Notes: generated by a model from the letters alone, not told the origin. Shown: positions 42,595 through 52,293, counted from the stretch's first letter. The stretch: DNA of 64,000 nucleotides from Campylobacter sp. CCUG 57310 (GCF_013201975.1 NZ_CP053845.1:1178001-1242000); one strand, 5' to 3'. Numbers and translations are program-made.

Positions 42595-44688
42595 TTAAAA
42601 ATTATAGTGAAAATTCATCATAAACGATCTCTTATCACCCAGCCTTGCGTTTGAACGCCAATATTTTTTATCCAAAAGATTGTTTATGGCTAGGGTTATT
42701 TGAGCATTTTCATTAAAGTTGTAGCCCGCACTTAGATCCACTCTTGCAAAGCCCGGCAGGTGGTTTTGTTCTACTTTACTACTTGAAACCGTGTAGTTGT
42801 AGCGCTTAGAATATCCCGTAACGCCACTTTCCACATACCATTTCTTATCTTCTACGTAGCGAAGAAAGACGTTACCTTGCAGCTTAGTGGTGTTGTTTAA
42901 ATTTAGCCCTTCGTATAGTTTGTTTGAATTGTCTTCAGTTGTTTTAGCATCCGTATAGCCAAGGGAGCTTCTTAGGTATAAATTCCCATAAATTTGCCCC
43001 AGCACGTTTAGTTCTACGCCCCTGCTTCGCTCTTTACCGCGCAAAGCCCAAGTGTATGGGTCGTTGGTGGCATCAGGTTGATAACGTATGTTTTTATGCT
43101 CTATTTGAAATACCGCCAAATTTGAGCTAAATCTATTATCCGCCCAGTTGCTCTTTAGTCCGATTTCGTATTGGACGTTGTTTTGAGGCTTTGTGTCAAG
43201 TGTTGATATATCGTTTGTGCTTATATTTATATTTCCTCGTCCGCCATAAGGAGCAAAGCTCTGCGAATAAGAAACGTAAGCGGTATGATTATCGGTAAAA
43301 TCCCACAAAAGACCCACTCTTGGGCTAAACGAATTTCCGTCATAGCTATTTGTTTTGCCGTTTATATCTCTTGTCTTAAATTTATAAAAGTCAAATCTTC
43401 CGCCGATCAAAAGTCTGTATTTATCATCAAGACTGATGAGGTCTTCAAAAAACACCCCGTGATTTATAGCCTTGTGTCTATTGTCGGTAGTAAGCTTTTC
43501 TAGTCTCGGCGACGCCCAGCTGCTAGAAGGTGCATAAGGATCTACTACTGCGGTATGACTTCTGTTGAACCAAAGCTTTGGCGCTCTTTTTTCAAGGACA
43601 TGATCGTATCCAAAAGCTATATTGTGCTTAATTCTTTCAAATTCAAGCTCCTTTGTTAGCGTAAGCGAGTTTGAGATGGTGTTGTTATCGGTCTGTTGCT
43701 TTGCATAGTTTTGCCTGATCTTGTTGCCGCCTACTATCGTTCCGCCGTAAAAGTGGTCGAAATTTTGACTGGCTTGCCTATAACCAAAGATCCATTTTAG
43801 GTTCATATCCTTTGCCAGCTCGGCATTTAATTCCGTGCGAAAGAAATGAAGTCTATCCTCGACGAAATCGCCGCTATGCGCAAAGCCCTTTTTATAATCA
43901 AGCCCAAGCTTATCGTATATATCCTTAGTAGGCGTTCTATCAGGAACTCTCCACGCATTGTCAAATGTGTATTGAGCCTCAAAGCTAATATCGCCCTCTT
44001 CGTTTGTTACTATAACGCTAGGACTTATCATAAAATTTCTATACTTGATATCATCTCGCCAAGATTTTCCTCGCTCGCCGTCTGCTGTTAGCCTAAAGGC
44101 TAGTTTGCTATTTGCAACGTGATTTACGTCAGCTCCCATACCCATTCTATACCAGCTGCCGTATCTGGCGGATATCTTTTGCAAAGGTATGAAATTTGCT
44201 TTTTTACTTACCAAATTCACAACCGCTCCGCCGTCGCTTCTTCCGTATAGTATAGAAGCCGGACCTTTTAGAATTTCAACCCTTTCTACGTTTGCGGTGC
44301 TTCTTCTTATTTGACCGGAATCCCTTACTCCGTCTCTATAGATATCTCCGCCGTCTACACTAAAGCCTCTTATCCTTATGCTCTCTCCGCGCATATCATA
44401 TCCAGCGTCAACGCCCGCGTTTCCTTCCAGTATGCTTGAAAGATCGTTAGTGCCGTAGTTGCGGTTTTTTTGTATGTCGATTGTCTCGATAGTTTGCGGG
44501 GTCTGTTTATTGCTTAAACCATTTCTATTTAGCTCCGCGCTATCATAAGTAATGTAGCCTTTTAGACTATCTTGCTCTGAAATTCCTTCAACTTCTACAC
44601 TTGGAAGCACAACCGAATAAGATTCGCCGGCATTGGCTAAAGCCAAAGTAGCCATGATGACGCTTGAAGCAAAAATGCTAATTCTCAT
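42595..44688 (-). CDS. TonB-dependent siderophore receptor
   Basis: This 697-residue outer-membrane receptor imports ferric siderophores or a similar metal complex using TonB energy. It has a signal peptide (residues 1-20), a plug domain with IRIRGFSVDGGDIYRDGVRD and VERVEILKGPASILYGRSDGGAVVNLVSKK (in consecutive stretches, residues ~105-165), and a 22-strand-type barrel ending in the terminal aromatic residue F (MMNFHYNF). The plug is of the ferrichrome/ferric-coprogen class. It diverges from an ABC uptake operon and has a Fur-box-like site upstream. The ligand is not predictable. Confidence 0.92.
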   Translation of the reverse strand: MRISIFASSVIMATLALANAGESYSVVLPSVEVEGISEQDSLKGYITYDSAELNRNGLSNKQTPQTIETIDIQKNRNYGTNDLSSILEGNAGVDAGYDMRGESIRIRGFSVDGGDIYRDGVRDSGQIRRSTANVERVEILKGPASILYGRSDGGAVVNLVSKKANFIPLQKISARYGSWYRMGMGADVNHVANSKLAFRLTADGERGKSWRDDIKYRNFMISPSVIVTNEEGDISFEAQYTFDNAWRVPDRTPTKDIYDKLGLDYKKGFAHSGDFVEDRLHFFRTELNAELAKDMNLKWIFGYRQASQNFDHFYGGTIVGGNKIRQNYAKQQTDNNTISNSLTLTKELEFERIKHNIAFGYDHVLEKRAPKLWFNRSHTAVVDPYAPSSSWASPRLEKLTTDNRHKAINHGVFFEDLISLDDKYRLLIGGRFDFYKFKTRDINGKTNSYDGNSFSPRVGLLWDFTDNHTAYVSYSQSFAPYGGRGNINISTNDISTLDTKPQNNVQYEIGLKSNWADNRFSSNLAVFQIEHKNIRYQPDATNDPYTWALRGKERSRGVELNVLGQIYGNLYLRSSLGYTDAKTTEDNSNKLYEGLNLNNTTKLQGNVFLRYVEDKKWYVESGVTGYSKRYNYTVSSSKVEQNHLPGFARVDLSAGYNFNENAQITLAINNLLDKKYWRSNARLGDKRSFMMNFHYNF

Positions 44689-45070
44689 TAATTTCCCTTA
44701 GATAAAAATAAAATTGATAGTATATATCATTATTTTTTAAAACCTTATTAATTATAAATTAAGTATATGTAAAAGATAAGTTATCTTTTAAGATTTTAAA
44801 AATTTGCAAGTATAAACTTATATATTCAAGCTCTTTTTTGATTTGGCAAGCAAATTTAATTCAAATTTATTCAAAAAGTAATACACAAATTTAAACCTCT
44901 TGCCTTCAAGCCGTGCGAGTACAAAAAGACAAATTTATAGCTATCTTTATATTGATTTTATATCAAATTTATATAACAAATTTTATAATATATTATTTTA
45001 TATTTTATATATTATAAATACTAAATTTAAGAATTTAAAAAGTATATTTAAATAATTTCAAGGAGAGAGC
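44689..45070. other. Divergent promoter region between receptor and ABC uptake genes
   Basis: This 382-bp, very AT-rich gap separates the two divergent iron-uptake units. It contains the Fur-box-like site at 44715-44729 close to the receptor start and several TATATT/TATAAT-like stretches near 44985-45020 that could be the -10 of the ABC operon. No coding region or RNA is evident. Confidence 0.45.
44715..44729. promoter_or_regulatory. Fur-box-like site upstream of TonB-dependent receptor
   Basis: TGATAGTATATATCA has perfect TGATA/TATCA arms and matches 11 of 14 fixed positions of the 7-1-7 Fur consensus. It is 27 bp upstream of the receptor ATG, well placed to repress when iron is plentiful. 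Found by eye in AT-rich DNA, so chance matches are possible. Confidence 0.5.
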
Positions 45071-46108
45071 ATGAGTAAATTTTCAACTCTTATATTAAGT
45101 CTTGCGCTTTGCGCTTCATCTTTATTTGCAGACCGTGTCATCACCGATCAACTAGGAAGAGATGTAACCCTTCCCGACGAAGCTAAGCGCATAATCGTGC
45201 TTCAGCACCAAAGCCTAAACGTACTTAATCAAATTAATGCTATGGATAAGGTCATTGGCGTGCTTGAAACTTGGGAAAAAACGCTTGGCAAGAACTATGC
45301 TCGCCTTGCTCCAAGCCTTAAAGATATGCCAACTCCGGGCGACCTAAAGGTCATAAACTACGAGTCGGTTCTCAAGCTAAAACCCGATGTCGTTATCGTA
45401 ACCAACTACATCCCAAGCGAATATATCGCAAAAATGGAAGAGCTTAAGATACCAGTTGTTGGCATCAGCTTTTCAAAAAGAGAGGATAAAGAAAAAGATA
45501 AGCTAAATCCTACGCTTGAAGACGAAGCCAAAGCTTACACAGAGGGCTACTATGAAGGCGTTGAGATACTTGGCAAAGTGGCAAACCGTGAAAAAGAAGC
45601 AGCTGAGCTCATTAAATTTGTAAAAGATCAACAAGCTTTCTTAAAAAGCAAAATGGACAATATAAAGATAGATAAAAAAGTTAGAATTTACATGGCAAAT
45701 CCCGATCTTACCACCTACGGAAGCGGCAAATACACGGGAGTGCTGTTTGCAAGAGCAGGCGGAGAAAACGTGGCTGCAAAAGATATCAAAGGCTATAAGC
45801 AAATTTCAGCTGAAAATTTAATCGCCTATAATCCCGACATGATATTTGTCCAAGAGCGCTATCCGCAAGTTCCAAACGAGCTTAAGTCAAACCCACAGCT
45901 TGCAAACGTAACGGCTATCAAGATGAATAAAATTTACATGATGCCTGAATTTGCCAAAGCTTGGGGCTATCCTACCGCAGAAGCTATGGCGCTTGGCGAG
46001 GAGTGGCTGGCTATAAGGCTATATCCTGAGCATTTCAAAGGTGTAGATTTTGATAAGAAAGTTGAGGAGTTTTATCAAAAATTCTACCGCACATCATACT
46101 CTAAATGA
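45071..46108 (+). CDS. ABC transporter substrate-binding protein for iron complex
   Basis: This 345-residue periplasmic protein of the FecB/BtuF (class III) type binds a ferric siderophore, heme or cobalamin-like ligand. It has a signal peptide (residues 1-20), the ITDQLGRDVTLPDEAKRIIVL strand-turn in short pieces typical of the family, VLKLKPDVVIV near residue 110, and LIAYNPDMIFV near residue 260. The stop overlaps the permease start (ATGA). Confidence 0.9.
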   Translation: MSKFSTLILSLALCASSLFADRVITDQLGRDVTLPDEAKRIIVLQHQSLNVLNQINAMDKVIGVLETWEKTLGKNYARLAPSLKDMPTPGDLKVINYESVLKLKPDVVIVTNYIPSEYIAKMEELKIPVVGISFSKREDKEKDKLNPTLEDEAKAYTEGYYEGVEILGKVANREKEAAELIKFVKDQQAFLKSKMDNIKIDKKVRIYMANPDLTTYGSGKYTGVLFARAGGENVAAKDIKGYKQISAENLIAYNPDMIFVQERYPQVPNELKSNPQLANVTAIKMNKIYMMPEFAKAWGYPTAEAMALGEEWLAIRLYPEHFKGVDFDKKVEEFYQKFYRTSYSK

Positions 46109-47085
46109 TGTTTCCAGCACTCATCATCATCTGGGTTATAACCTGCCTCGTCTCGCTTGGGATGGGGCAGTATCACATCGAATTTAGCGAAGTTTTAAGC
46201 ATTTTAATAGGTAGTAGCGATAACGAAACGGCTAAAAGCGTCATTTGGAGCATTAGAGTGCCTAGAATTTTGCTTTCAAGCCTTTGTGGAGGAGTTTTAG
46301 CGCTTAGCGGGCTTAGCTTGCAAGCTGTTTTTAAAAACCCACTCGTAGGCCCTCATATCGTAGGAGTTAGCACCGCAGCGGCATTTGGCGGAGCGCTTTG
46401 CATACTCATAGGCTTTGGCTCGTTTTACATCGTAGGCTTTGCCTTTTTCTTTGGAATTTTAGCTCTTTTGGCGCTATTTTTCCTAGCTAAATTTGTCTCT
46501 AAAGCTGACATTTTCTCGCTCATCTTAGCAGGTATCGTCATAAACGGCGTATTTGCCGCACTTACAAGCTTAGTGCAGTATCTTGCCGATAACGAAGAGG
46601 TATTACCAAACATCATCTACTGGCTACTTGGAAGCTTCGTAAGCGCAAACTACGATAAGCTCACGCTTTTAGCCGTTATCAGCCTGCCTTGCGCGACACT
46701 TTTGATCATGCTTAGATACAGGTTTAACCTGCTTAGCCTAAACGACGACGATCTTAAAGTTTTAGGCGTAAATATCACGCTTCTTCGCTCGTTTATACTG
46801 ATCCTTTGCACTCTTCTTATCGCCGTGCAGGTAAGTGTAAGCGGAAATATCGGCTGGATCGGGCTTGTCGTGCCTCACATCGCAAGGCTCATATGCGGAA
46901 GCGACCACACTCGCTCGATGCCCGCTTGCTTCGTTATAGGAGCTATATTTATGCTGTTTGTAGATGACTTAGCCAGAAGCATAAGCAGCGCGGAAGTGCC
47001 TCTTAGCATAATTTCAGCACTGATCGGAAGCCCAGTTTTTGCGATACTCTTAAAAAGGAGCGCGTCAAATGCAAAATCTGCTTGA
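46105..47085 (+). CDS. ABC transporter permease, FecCD family
   Basis: This 326-residue inner-membrane permease has about ten helices, forming the channel for the ferric-complex importer. It shows the family motifs RVPRILLSSLCGGVLALSGLSLQ in pieces near residue 50, NPLVGPHIVGVSTAAAFG near residue 80, and GNIGWIGLVVPHIARLICG near residue 250. Its 3' end overlaps the start of the ATPase gene by 17 bp. Confidence 0.93.
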   Translation: MMFPALIIIWVITCLVSLGMGQYHIEFSEVLSILIGSSDNETAKSVIWSIRVPRILLSSLCGGVLALSGLSLQAVFKNPLVGPHIVGVSTAAAFGGALCILIGFGSFYIVGFAFFFGILALLALFFLAKFVSKADIFSLILAGIVINGVFAALTSLVQYLADNEEVLPNIIYWLLGSFVSANYDKLTLLAVISLPCATLLIMLRYRFNLLSLNDDDLKVLGVNITLLRSFILILCTLLIAVQVSVSGNIGWIGLVVPHIARLICGSDHTRSMPACFVIGAIFMLFVDDLARSISSAEVPLSIISALIGSPVFAILLKRSASNAKSA

Positions 47086-47849
47086 GATAAAAGATTCTGC
47101 TTGAGATAAAAGATGCGGGATTTTACTACGAGGAGCAAAAATTTCTATTTCGCAGGCTAAATTTCGCCCTTGCCAAAGGCGAAACACTAGCGATACTGGG
47201 ACTAAACGGACAAGGCAAAAGCACGCTTATGTTTTGCATGATGGGAGTTTTAAAGCTCAAAGAGGGCGAAGTAAAAACGCAGGCCAAATTCGCCTTTTTA
47301 CCGCAAAATTTTAGCGTTGCGTTTGACTATAGCGTGCTTGATATAGTTTTGATGGGGCGGATTCGTGAAATTTCGCTTTTTTCAAAGCCGAGCAAAGAGG
47401 ATATCAAAATTTGCGAAGATGCACTTTGTAGCTTAGAAATTTCACACCTTAAAAACAAAAGTTTTAACTCCCTTTCAGGCGGACAAAAGCAGCTTGTATT
47501 GCTTGCTAGAGCGATTGCAAGCAGAAACGAAGTGATGTTTTTAGATGAGCCCGCAAGCGCACTTGATCTAAAAAACCAAGATAGGGTTTTAACGCTGATT
47601 CGTAATTTAAAAAAGCAAAGCAATGCAAGTATCGTCTTTACCACTCATCAGCCAAACCACGCTCTAGCCGTAGCTGACAGCACTCTCATCCTTAAAAACG
47701 ACCTTAGCTACGTCTTTGGCAAAAGCAGCGAAGTACTAAACGAAGGAAATTTAAGCTCGCTTTATGATGTGGATATAAGAGGAGTTAAATTTGATATAGA
47801 CAGCAAGCAAATACCAAGTATAACGCAAATTTTTACTACTCAGATATAA
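47069..47849 (+). pseudogene. ABC transporter ATP-binding protein, frameshifted by a 19-bp tandem duplication
   Basis: The natural start is the ATG at 47069, with AAAAAGGAG 8 bp upstream, overlapping the permease. After 9 codons an exact 19-bp duplication (47077-47095 and 47096-47114) shifts the frame, and a TGA ends the peptide after 11 codons. Removing one copy restores a 253-residue ATPase with Walker A GLNGQGKST, signature LSGGQKQ and Walker B VMFLDEPASAL. Without it, the first downstream ATG is at 47229, after the Walker A lysine, so that fragment should be inactive. Confidence 0.88.
47077..47114 (+). repeat. Perfect 19-bp tandem duplication inside the ABC ATPase gene
   Basis: Two exact copies of a 19-bp unit (beginning TCTGCTTGAG, ending AAAAGAT) lie head to tail. 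The duplication adds 19 bases, not a multiple of three, and so breaks the reading frame. Loss of one copy by slippage would restore it. Confidence 0.95.
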
Positions 47850-47889
47850 AATAATTTAATAAGTATTTAAAGTATGTTTATATAAAATA

Positions 47890-47906
47890 TTGTGATCATC
47901 TCACAA
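47890..47906. promoter_or_regulatory. Inverted repeat TTGTGA-N5-TCACAA
   Basis: A perfect 6-bp inverted repeat with a 5-bp spacer lies in the gap between the ATPase pseudogene and the membrane-protein gene starting at 47975. It is similar to 33456-33470 and is a candidate site for a Crp-family regulator. It could also act as a weak hairpin. Confidence 0.4.
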
Positions 47907-47974
47907 CTAACACTACTATGAATAAATCTTATATTACAATAAGTAAGTGAGATAAATAAAAATAAAGAGTTGCT

Positions 47975-48571
47975 ATGAAAGAAAATTTGATCAACGAAAA
48001 ATTAAAAAATAATAGCTCTAAAGAGTTGTTTGAAAAAGCAAAGCAAGAAGGTATATTTGGTAGTTCGTTTTTAGGAGTCGGAATTTTAACAAGCAATGCT
48101 CCCATGTATTTTGATAATGGGACTATATCTGCTGCAATGTCAATAATGTCAGCAATTTATCTATACAAAGCTCTTAAAAAATTTGAGCAGATATCAAATG
48201 TAAGCGTTCATAAATTTTACAAATTAAGCCTTGTATTTTCAGTTATTTTTTTGATATCTTATATAGCTACTGAATTTTATTCATTATATTTTGCCATTCC
48301 TCTAGCGATATCTGCTGTCTGCATGGCTTATGCCTGGTTTATATCTACTCTTAAACTGGCAAACATCACTAGAATTTCAAATTTTAAATTATATTTAATA
48401 CTTCTAACTATAGATATAATATTTGCATTATATATAAGATTAGCCAAAATAGATAATGAAATACTAATATATACAGAATTTGGACTGCTTGTCATAATTC
48501 AAATTATATATATTAGTGCTTGGGTTAAGATAGAAAACATTAAAAGCGAGCAGCCTTTAGCTTGTATTTAA
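47975..48571 (+). CDS. Multi-spanning membrane protein, function unknown; related to 41713-42420
   Basis: This 198-residue protein of unknown family has five or six hydrophobic helices. Short motifs shared with 41713-42420 are YLYKALKKFEQIS near residue 68 and the C-terminal ISAWVKIENI. It is more AT-rich than its neighbours by eye, which may mean acquired or relaxed sequence. Upstream lies the inverted repeat at 47890-47906. Confidence 0.68.
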   Translation: MKENLINEKLKNNSSKELFEKAKQEGIFGSSFLGVGILTSNAPMYFDNGTISAAMSIMSAIYLYKALKKFEQISNVSVHKFYKLSLVFSVIFLISYIATEFYSLYFAIPLAISAVCMAYAWFISTLKLANITRISNFKLYLILLTIDIIFALYIRLAKIDNEILIYTEFGLLVIIQIIYISAWVKIENIKSEQPLACI

Positions 48572-48588
48572 ACTAAAGTTATTCTTGT

Positions 48589-49404
48589 TTAGCCATTCAT
48601 TTTTGATAAATTTTCATTCTTTAAATTTACCTCCATCAGCCTTATCTCCTCTTCGCCGCTTCTTACGATATCAGAGTCGCATTCAAAATTCTTCACGTCT
48701 ATCTTCTTTGGATACTCGACATTTGCCAAAATATGCCTAAATATATTTATCCGCGCGTGCTTTTTGCTATCAGATGATACTATCGTCCAAGGACAAGCAG
48801 GCGTGTTTGAAGCAAGTAGCATGGAGTATTTGGCGATGGTGTATTGATCCCAGAGTTCTTGGCTCTTAGCATCCACAGGCGAAATTTTAAACTGCTTAAG
48901 CGGATCGGTAAGGCGCTCTTTGAAGCGTTTTTTCTGCTCCTCTTTTGAAACCGACAGGTAAAATTTAAAGAAAATTATGCCCGAGTTTTTTATCATCTCT
49001 TCAAATTTTGGCACCTCGCGCAAAAATTCCTTGTGCTCTTCTTGAGTACAAAATCCCATCACAGGCTCAACTCCTGCTCTATTGTACCACGAGCGGTCAA
49101 ATATCACGATCTCTCCGGCGCTTGGGAGGTGCGCCACATACCGCTGAAAGTACCACTGCGAGCGCTCTACGTCGCTTGGCTTTTCGAGTGCTACTATACG
49201 ACATCCGCGCGGGTTTAGATGCTCAGTTAGGCGCTTTATACTTCCGCCCTTTCCTGCCGCGTCACGCCCCTCAACGATGATAAGCACTCTTAGACCCTGC
49301 TCTTTTACGTGGTTTTGAAATTTCAAAAGCTCAATCTGAAGCTTTCTAAGCTCATGCTCGTAATCAAATTTAGCCTTTTTATCCTCTTTTTTATGTTTTG
49401 ACAT
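48589..49404 (-). CDS. ppk2: Polyphosphate kinase 2 (PPK2)
   Basis: PPK2 uses polyphosphate to phosphorylate nucleoside di- or monophosphates. It is a P-loop kinase with Walker A VIVEGRDAAGKGGSIKRL near residue 43, EKPSDVERSQWYFQRYV, the lid and Walker B region VIFDRSWYNRAGVEPVMGF near residue 108, and PCPWTIVSSDSKKHARIN near the end. I use the ATG at 49404 (AAAGGAAAG upstream; 271 residues) over a longer in-frame reading. Polyphosphate kinases affect stress survival in Campylobacter. Confidence 0.94.
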   Translation of the reverse strand: MSKHKKEDKKAKFDYEHELRKLQIELLKFQNHVKEQGLRVLIIVEGRDAAGKGGSIKRLTEHLNPRGCRIVALEKPSDVERSQWYFQRYVAHLPSAGEIVIFDRSWYNRAGVEPVMGFCTQEEHKEFLREVPKFEEMIKNSGIIFFKFYLSVSKEEQKKRFKERLTDPLKQFKISPVDAKSQELWDQYTIAKYSMLLASNTPACPWTIVSSDSKKHARINIFRHILANVEYPKKIDVKNFECDSDIVRSGEEEIRLMEVNLKNENLSKMNG

Positions 49405-49547
49405 GGGCTTTCCTTTTATAAATTTCATATATAAAATGCTACTTTTTAGATTCTTAAATTTAAATTAAGCACTCTATATTCCTGCATATTTAACACTGGC
49501 TTTATATTATTCTTGTAAAATACGACTAGAAATTTTTAAGGACAAAT

Positions 49548-51308
49548 ATGTTTAAAAAAGCGATTTTTTCTATATTTTTACTTATCGTATCAGCCTTTGG
49601 AGATCCGCTTTCGGTTGCCGAAGCTTTTGGATTAAGCGCGAAAACCGACAGCCAAAATGTCGAATTTAGGTTTGATCTGGCAAAAGATATATACGTATAT
49701 AAGGACACATTAAAAGTAATCAGCAAAGGCAAGACACTAAACGATCAGCTAAATTTGCCAAATTTTATAAACGACGGCAGTTTTGACGTATATCCTGAAA
49801 AATTTAGCTTATTTGTGCCTATAAGTTTGCTTAAAGAGATAAATCAAAGCGACAGCTTTAATATCACGCTTGAGTATCAAGGTTGCGCCAAAAACGGCAT
49901 TTGTTACCAACCGCAAGTAAATAATTACAACGTATCAAGCGGCTTAAGCGGATACAAAATAGCGTTAATTCCAAAAGATGGCGATACGACCGTAGCCTCT
50001 AGCCTGCCTGGCGAAAGCGACTTATCCGAGCAAGACAGCATCGCTAAAAATTTAAGCGACAAAGGGTTTGTTTTATCGCTTATTACCTTTTTTGGATATG
50101 GAATTTTACTTTCGCTTACCCCTTGTATATTTCCTATGATACCGATACTTTCAAGCATTATCGTATCCAAATCAGGAGACAAACTAAACGCTAAACGCGG
50201 ATTTTGGCTTTCATTTATCTATGTCTTTGCCATGGCTTTAGCCTACGCGGTAGCGGGTATAGTAGCAAGTATCTTTGGTGCGGGACTTAGCGGCATGCTA
50301 CAAACTCCTGCGGTGCTTATCGGCTTTAGCTTGGTCTTTGTTGCACTTGCTCTATCGATGTTTGGACTTTACGAGCTTCAAATGCCTTTAAAAATCCAAA
50401 ATTTACTCAACAAAAAAGCCGAAAATAAAGACGGAATTATAGGAATTTTCATCATGGGATTTTTATCCGCTCTCATTGCAAGTCCATGCGTCGCAGCACC
50501 TCTTGCGGGCGTGCTTCTTTATATAGCGCAAAGCGGAAATGTGCTCTTTGGCGGATCGGCTCTATTTATCATGGGGCTTGGCATGGGTGTACCGCTTCTA
50601 ATCATCGGTGCAAGCTCGGGCAAACTGCTTCCAAGACCGGGAATTTGGATGGATAACATTAAAAGACTCTTTGGCTTTATCATGATATTTATGGCTATAT
50701 GGCTTAGCGCGCGAGTACTTGGCTCTAAGATAGAATTCTTACTTTACGGGATCACAGGAGTATTTATGAGCGTATATTTTGGAGCTTTTGACAGCACAAA
50801 TGAAAACAGCAGCTCCGGTAAAAAGGCTCTTAAATCGGTATCTCTAATCCTATTTATATACGCATTCATACTTATCATAGGCTCTTTTACGGGAGCGAAG
50901 TCGCTTGCAAATCCCCTTGCAAATTTCGGCACATCGGGAGCTATAAATAACAAAGAGGCAAAATTTATCAGCGTATCAAACGTAAATGAGCTTGAAAATG
51001 CGATAAAAAGCTCAAGCAAGCCGGTTATGATTGATTTTTACGCTACTTGGTGCGTAAGCTGCAACGAACTTGACGAGATAACATTTAAGGAGCAAGCGGT
51101 ATTAAGCAGGCTTGAAAATTTAACTTTAATACGAGTAGATGTTACTAAAGGAAGCAAAGAAGACAACGAACTCATGAATAAATTCGGGCTTATAGGTCCG
51201 CCTGCGCTGATATTTTACAAAGGCGAGGAGGAGCTAAAAAGTGCAAGAGTTATAGGTTTTTATCCGCCTGAGAAATTTTTGGCCCACTTGGATAAATTTA
51301 ATCTTTAG
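49548..51308 (+). CDS. dsbD: Thiol:disulfide interchange protein DsbD
   Basis: DsbD carries electrons from cytoplasmic thioredoxin across the membrane to periplasmic thiol proteins, including cytochrome c maturation. All three parts are visible in its 586 residues: a signal peptide and the periplasmic alpha domain with the cysteine pair in YQGCAKNGICYQP near residue 112, eight TM helices with LTPCIFPMIPILSS near residue 195 and IASPCVAAPLAG near residue 310, and a C-terminal thioredoxin-like domain with YATWCVSC near residue 500. An extended -10 (TGTAAAAT) lies near 49514. Confidence 0.94.
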   Translation: MFKKAIFSIFLLIVSAFGDPLSVAEAFGLSAKTDSQNVEFRFDLAKDIYVYKDTLKVISKGKTLNDQLNLPNFINDGSFDVYPEKFSLFVPISLLKEINQSDSFNITLEYQGCAKNGICYQPQVNNYNVSSGLSGYKIALIPKDGDTTVASSLPGESDLSEQDSIAKNLSDKGFVLSLITFFGYGILLSLTPCIFPMIPILSSIIVSKSGDKLNAKRGFWLSFIYVFAMALAYAVAGIVASIFGAGLSGMLQTPAVLIGFSLVFVALALSMFGLYELQMPLKIQNLLNKKAENKDGIIGIFIMGFLSALIASPCVAAPLAGVLLYIAQSGNVLFGGSALFIMGLGMGVPLLIIGASSGKLLPRPGIWMDNIKRLFGFIMIFMAIWLSARVLGSKIEFLLYGITGVFMSVYFGAFDSTNENSSSGKKALKSVSLILFIYAFILIIGSFTGAKSLANPLANFGTSGAINNKEAKFISVSNVNELENAIKSSSKPVMIDFYATWCVSCNELDEITFKEQAVLSRLENLTLIRVDVTKGSKEDNELMNKFGLIGPPALIFYKGEEELKSARVIGFYPPEKFLAHLDKFNL

Positions 51309-51362
51309 TCTAAGGAATTTAAGACAAAAATTCAGAAGCAAATTAAAAGTGCCTCCGCACAA

Positions 51363-51382
51363 AAGTCATAAATTTATGACTT
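51363..51382. terminator. 20-bp perfect palindrome between convergent genes
   Basis: AAGTCATAAA and TTTATGACTT form a perfect 20-bp palindrome 55 bp after dsbD. Because it has no loop it forms only a short hairpin; it may help end transcription of dsbD or bind a dimeric regulator. The rest of the 51309-51561 gap is AT-rich and shows nothing else. Confidence 0.35.
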
Positions 51383-51561
51383 AAATTTGACTTTGAAATA
51401 TATCACAACACAAACTTAAATTACTAGCGGCATATGTTTAAAATTAACGTCCTTTCATCTGAATGGATTATTCAAAATCTGCCAAGGCTCTTAAAATACC
51501 AAATAGTATCACTCAAATCAATAAAACAAATCCTAATCAGTAGATAAACCGCAAACGAAAT

Positions 51562-52170
51562 TTATCTCATACTTCTAAGCCAAAGAGGCAAATTGGATTG
51601 CTCATTTTTTAAAGTAGTAGCTCCGCCATGCCCAGGAAAAAGCTCAAAGTCACCGCTCATGCCAAGACATTTCTCAAGGCTTTTTTTCATATCGTTTTCA
51701 TTTGAATAGGGAAAATCATAACGCCCTATCGAGCGATAAAATAAAAAATCCCCGCTAAATATCACGTCATCAACTCTTACCATCGAACATCCGGGAGTAT
51801 GGCCCGGAAAATGCAGATAAGATATATCAAATTCTCCGATTTTAAAGCTCACGTCTTCAAATTTAACGCCGCCTACCGTTACGGCATCGCTCATAGTCTC
51901 GTATCCTTCACCGAAAATATCTCTTTGAAGCATGAAATTATCGTCCTTATGAATATACACGTCAATATTAAATAAATTTTTTAAGCTAACGTTTGAAAAA
52001 ATATGATCTGAATGTCCGTGAGTATTAAGTATGGCGATAGGATTTTTTACATTTTCGGTTACAAATTTAAAGGCGTTTTCGCCAGGGTCAATGATGAGCT
52101 CAAAGCCGTTTTTAGAAACTATATAGCAATTTGTCTGGTATGAGCCGCAAGATTTAAATAACACTTTCAT
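51562..52170 (-). CDS. MBL-fold metallo-hydrolase (glyoxalase II-like)
   Basis: This 202-residue zinc hydrolase has the metallo-beta-lactamase fold. The metal-binding HxHxDH motif is present as LNTHGHSDHIF near residue 50, followed by LHFPGHTPGCSM near residue 120, VIFSGDFLFYRSIGR with the bridging aspartate, and FPGHGGATTL near residue 180. Members of this subgroup hydrolyse thioesters such as S-lactoylglutathione-like substrates. In C. jejuni the corresponding gene also sits beside nadE. Confidence 0.9.
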   Translation of the reverse strand: MKVLFKSCGSYQTNCYIVSKNGFELIIDPGENAFKFVTENVKNPIAILNTHGHSDHIFSNVSLKNLFNIDVYIHKDDNFMLQRDIFGEGYETMSDAVTVGGVKFEDVSFKIGEFDISYLHFPGHTPGCSMVRVDDVIFSGDFLFYRSIGRYDFPYSNENDMKKSLEKCLGMSGDFELFPGHGGATTLKNEQSNLPLWLRSMR

Positions 52171-52293
52171 CTAAAAATTCTTTAATGTAAAATAAATATA
52201 ATTTTTATTGTATATTTTTTAAGCTTAAAAGATTTTTTTATAAAAAAATAAGTATAATGCTAAAGAATAAATTAAATACTTGGTAATAAATAT

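Noticed and set aside
47229-47849. A shorter functional ATPase starting at 47229
   Set aside because: It would begin after the Walker A lysine and lack the P-loop, so it cannot be a working ATP-binding subunit; the region is better described as a frameshifted longer gene.
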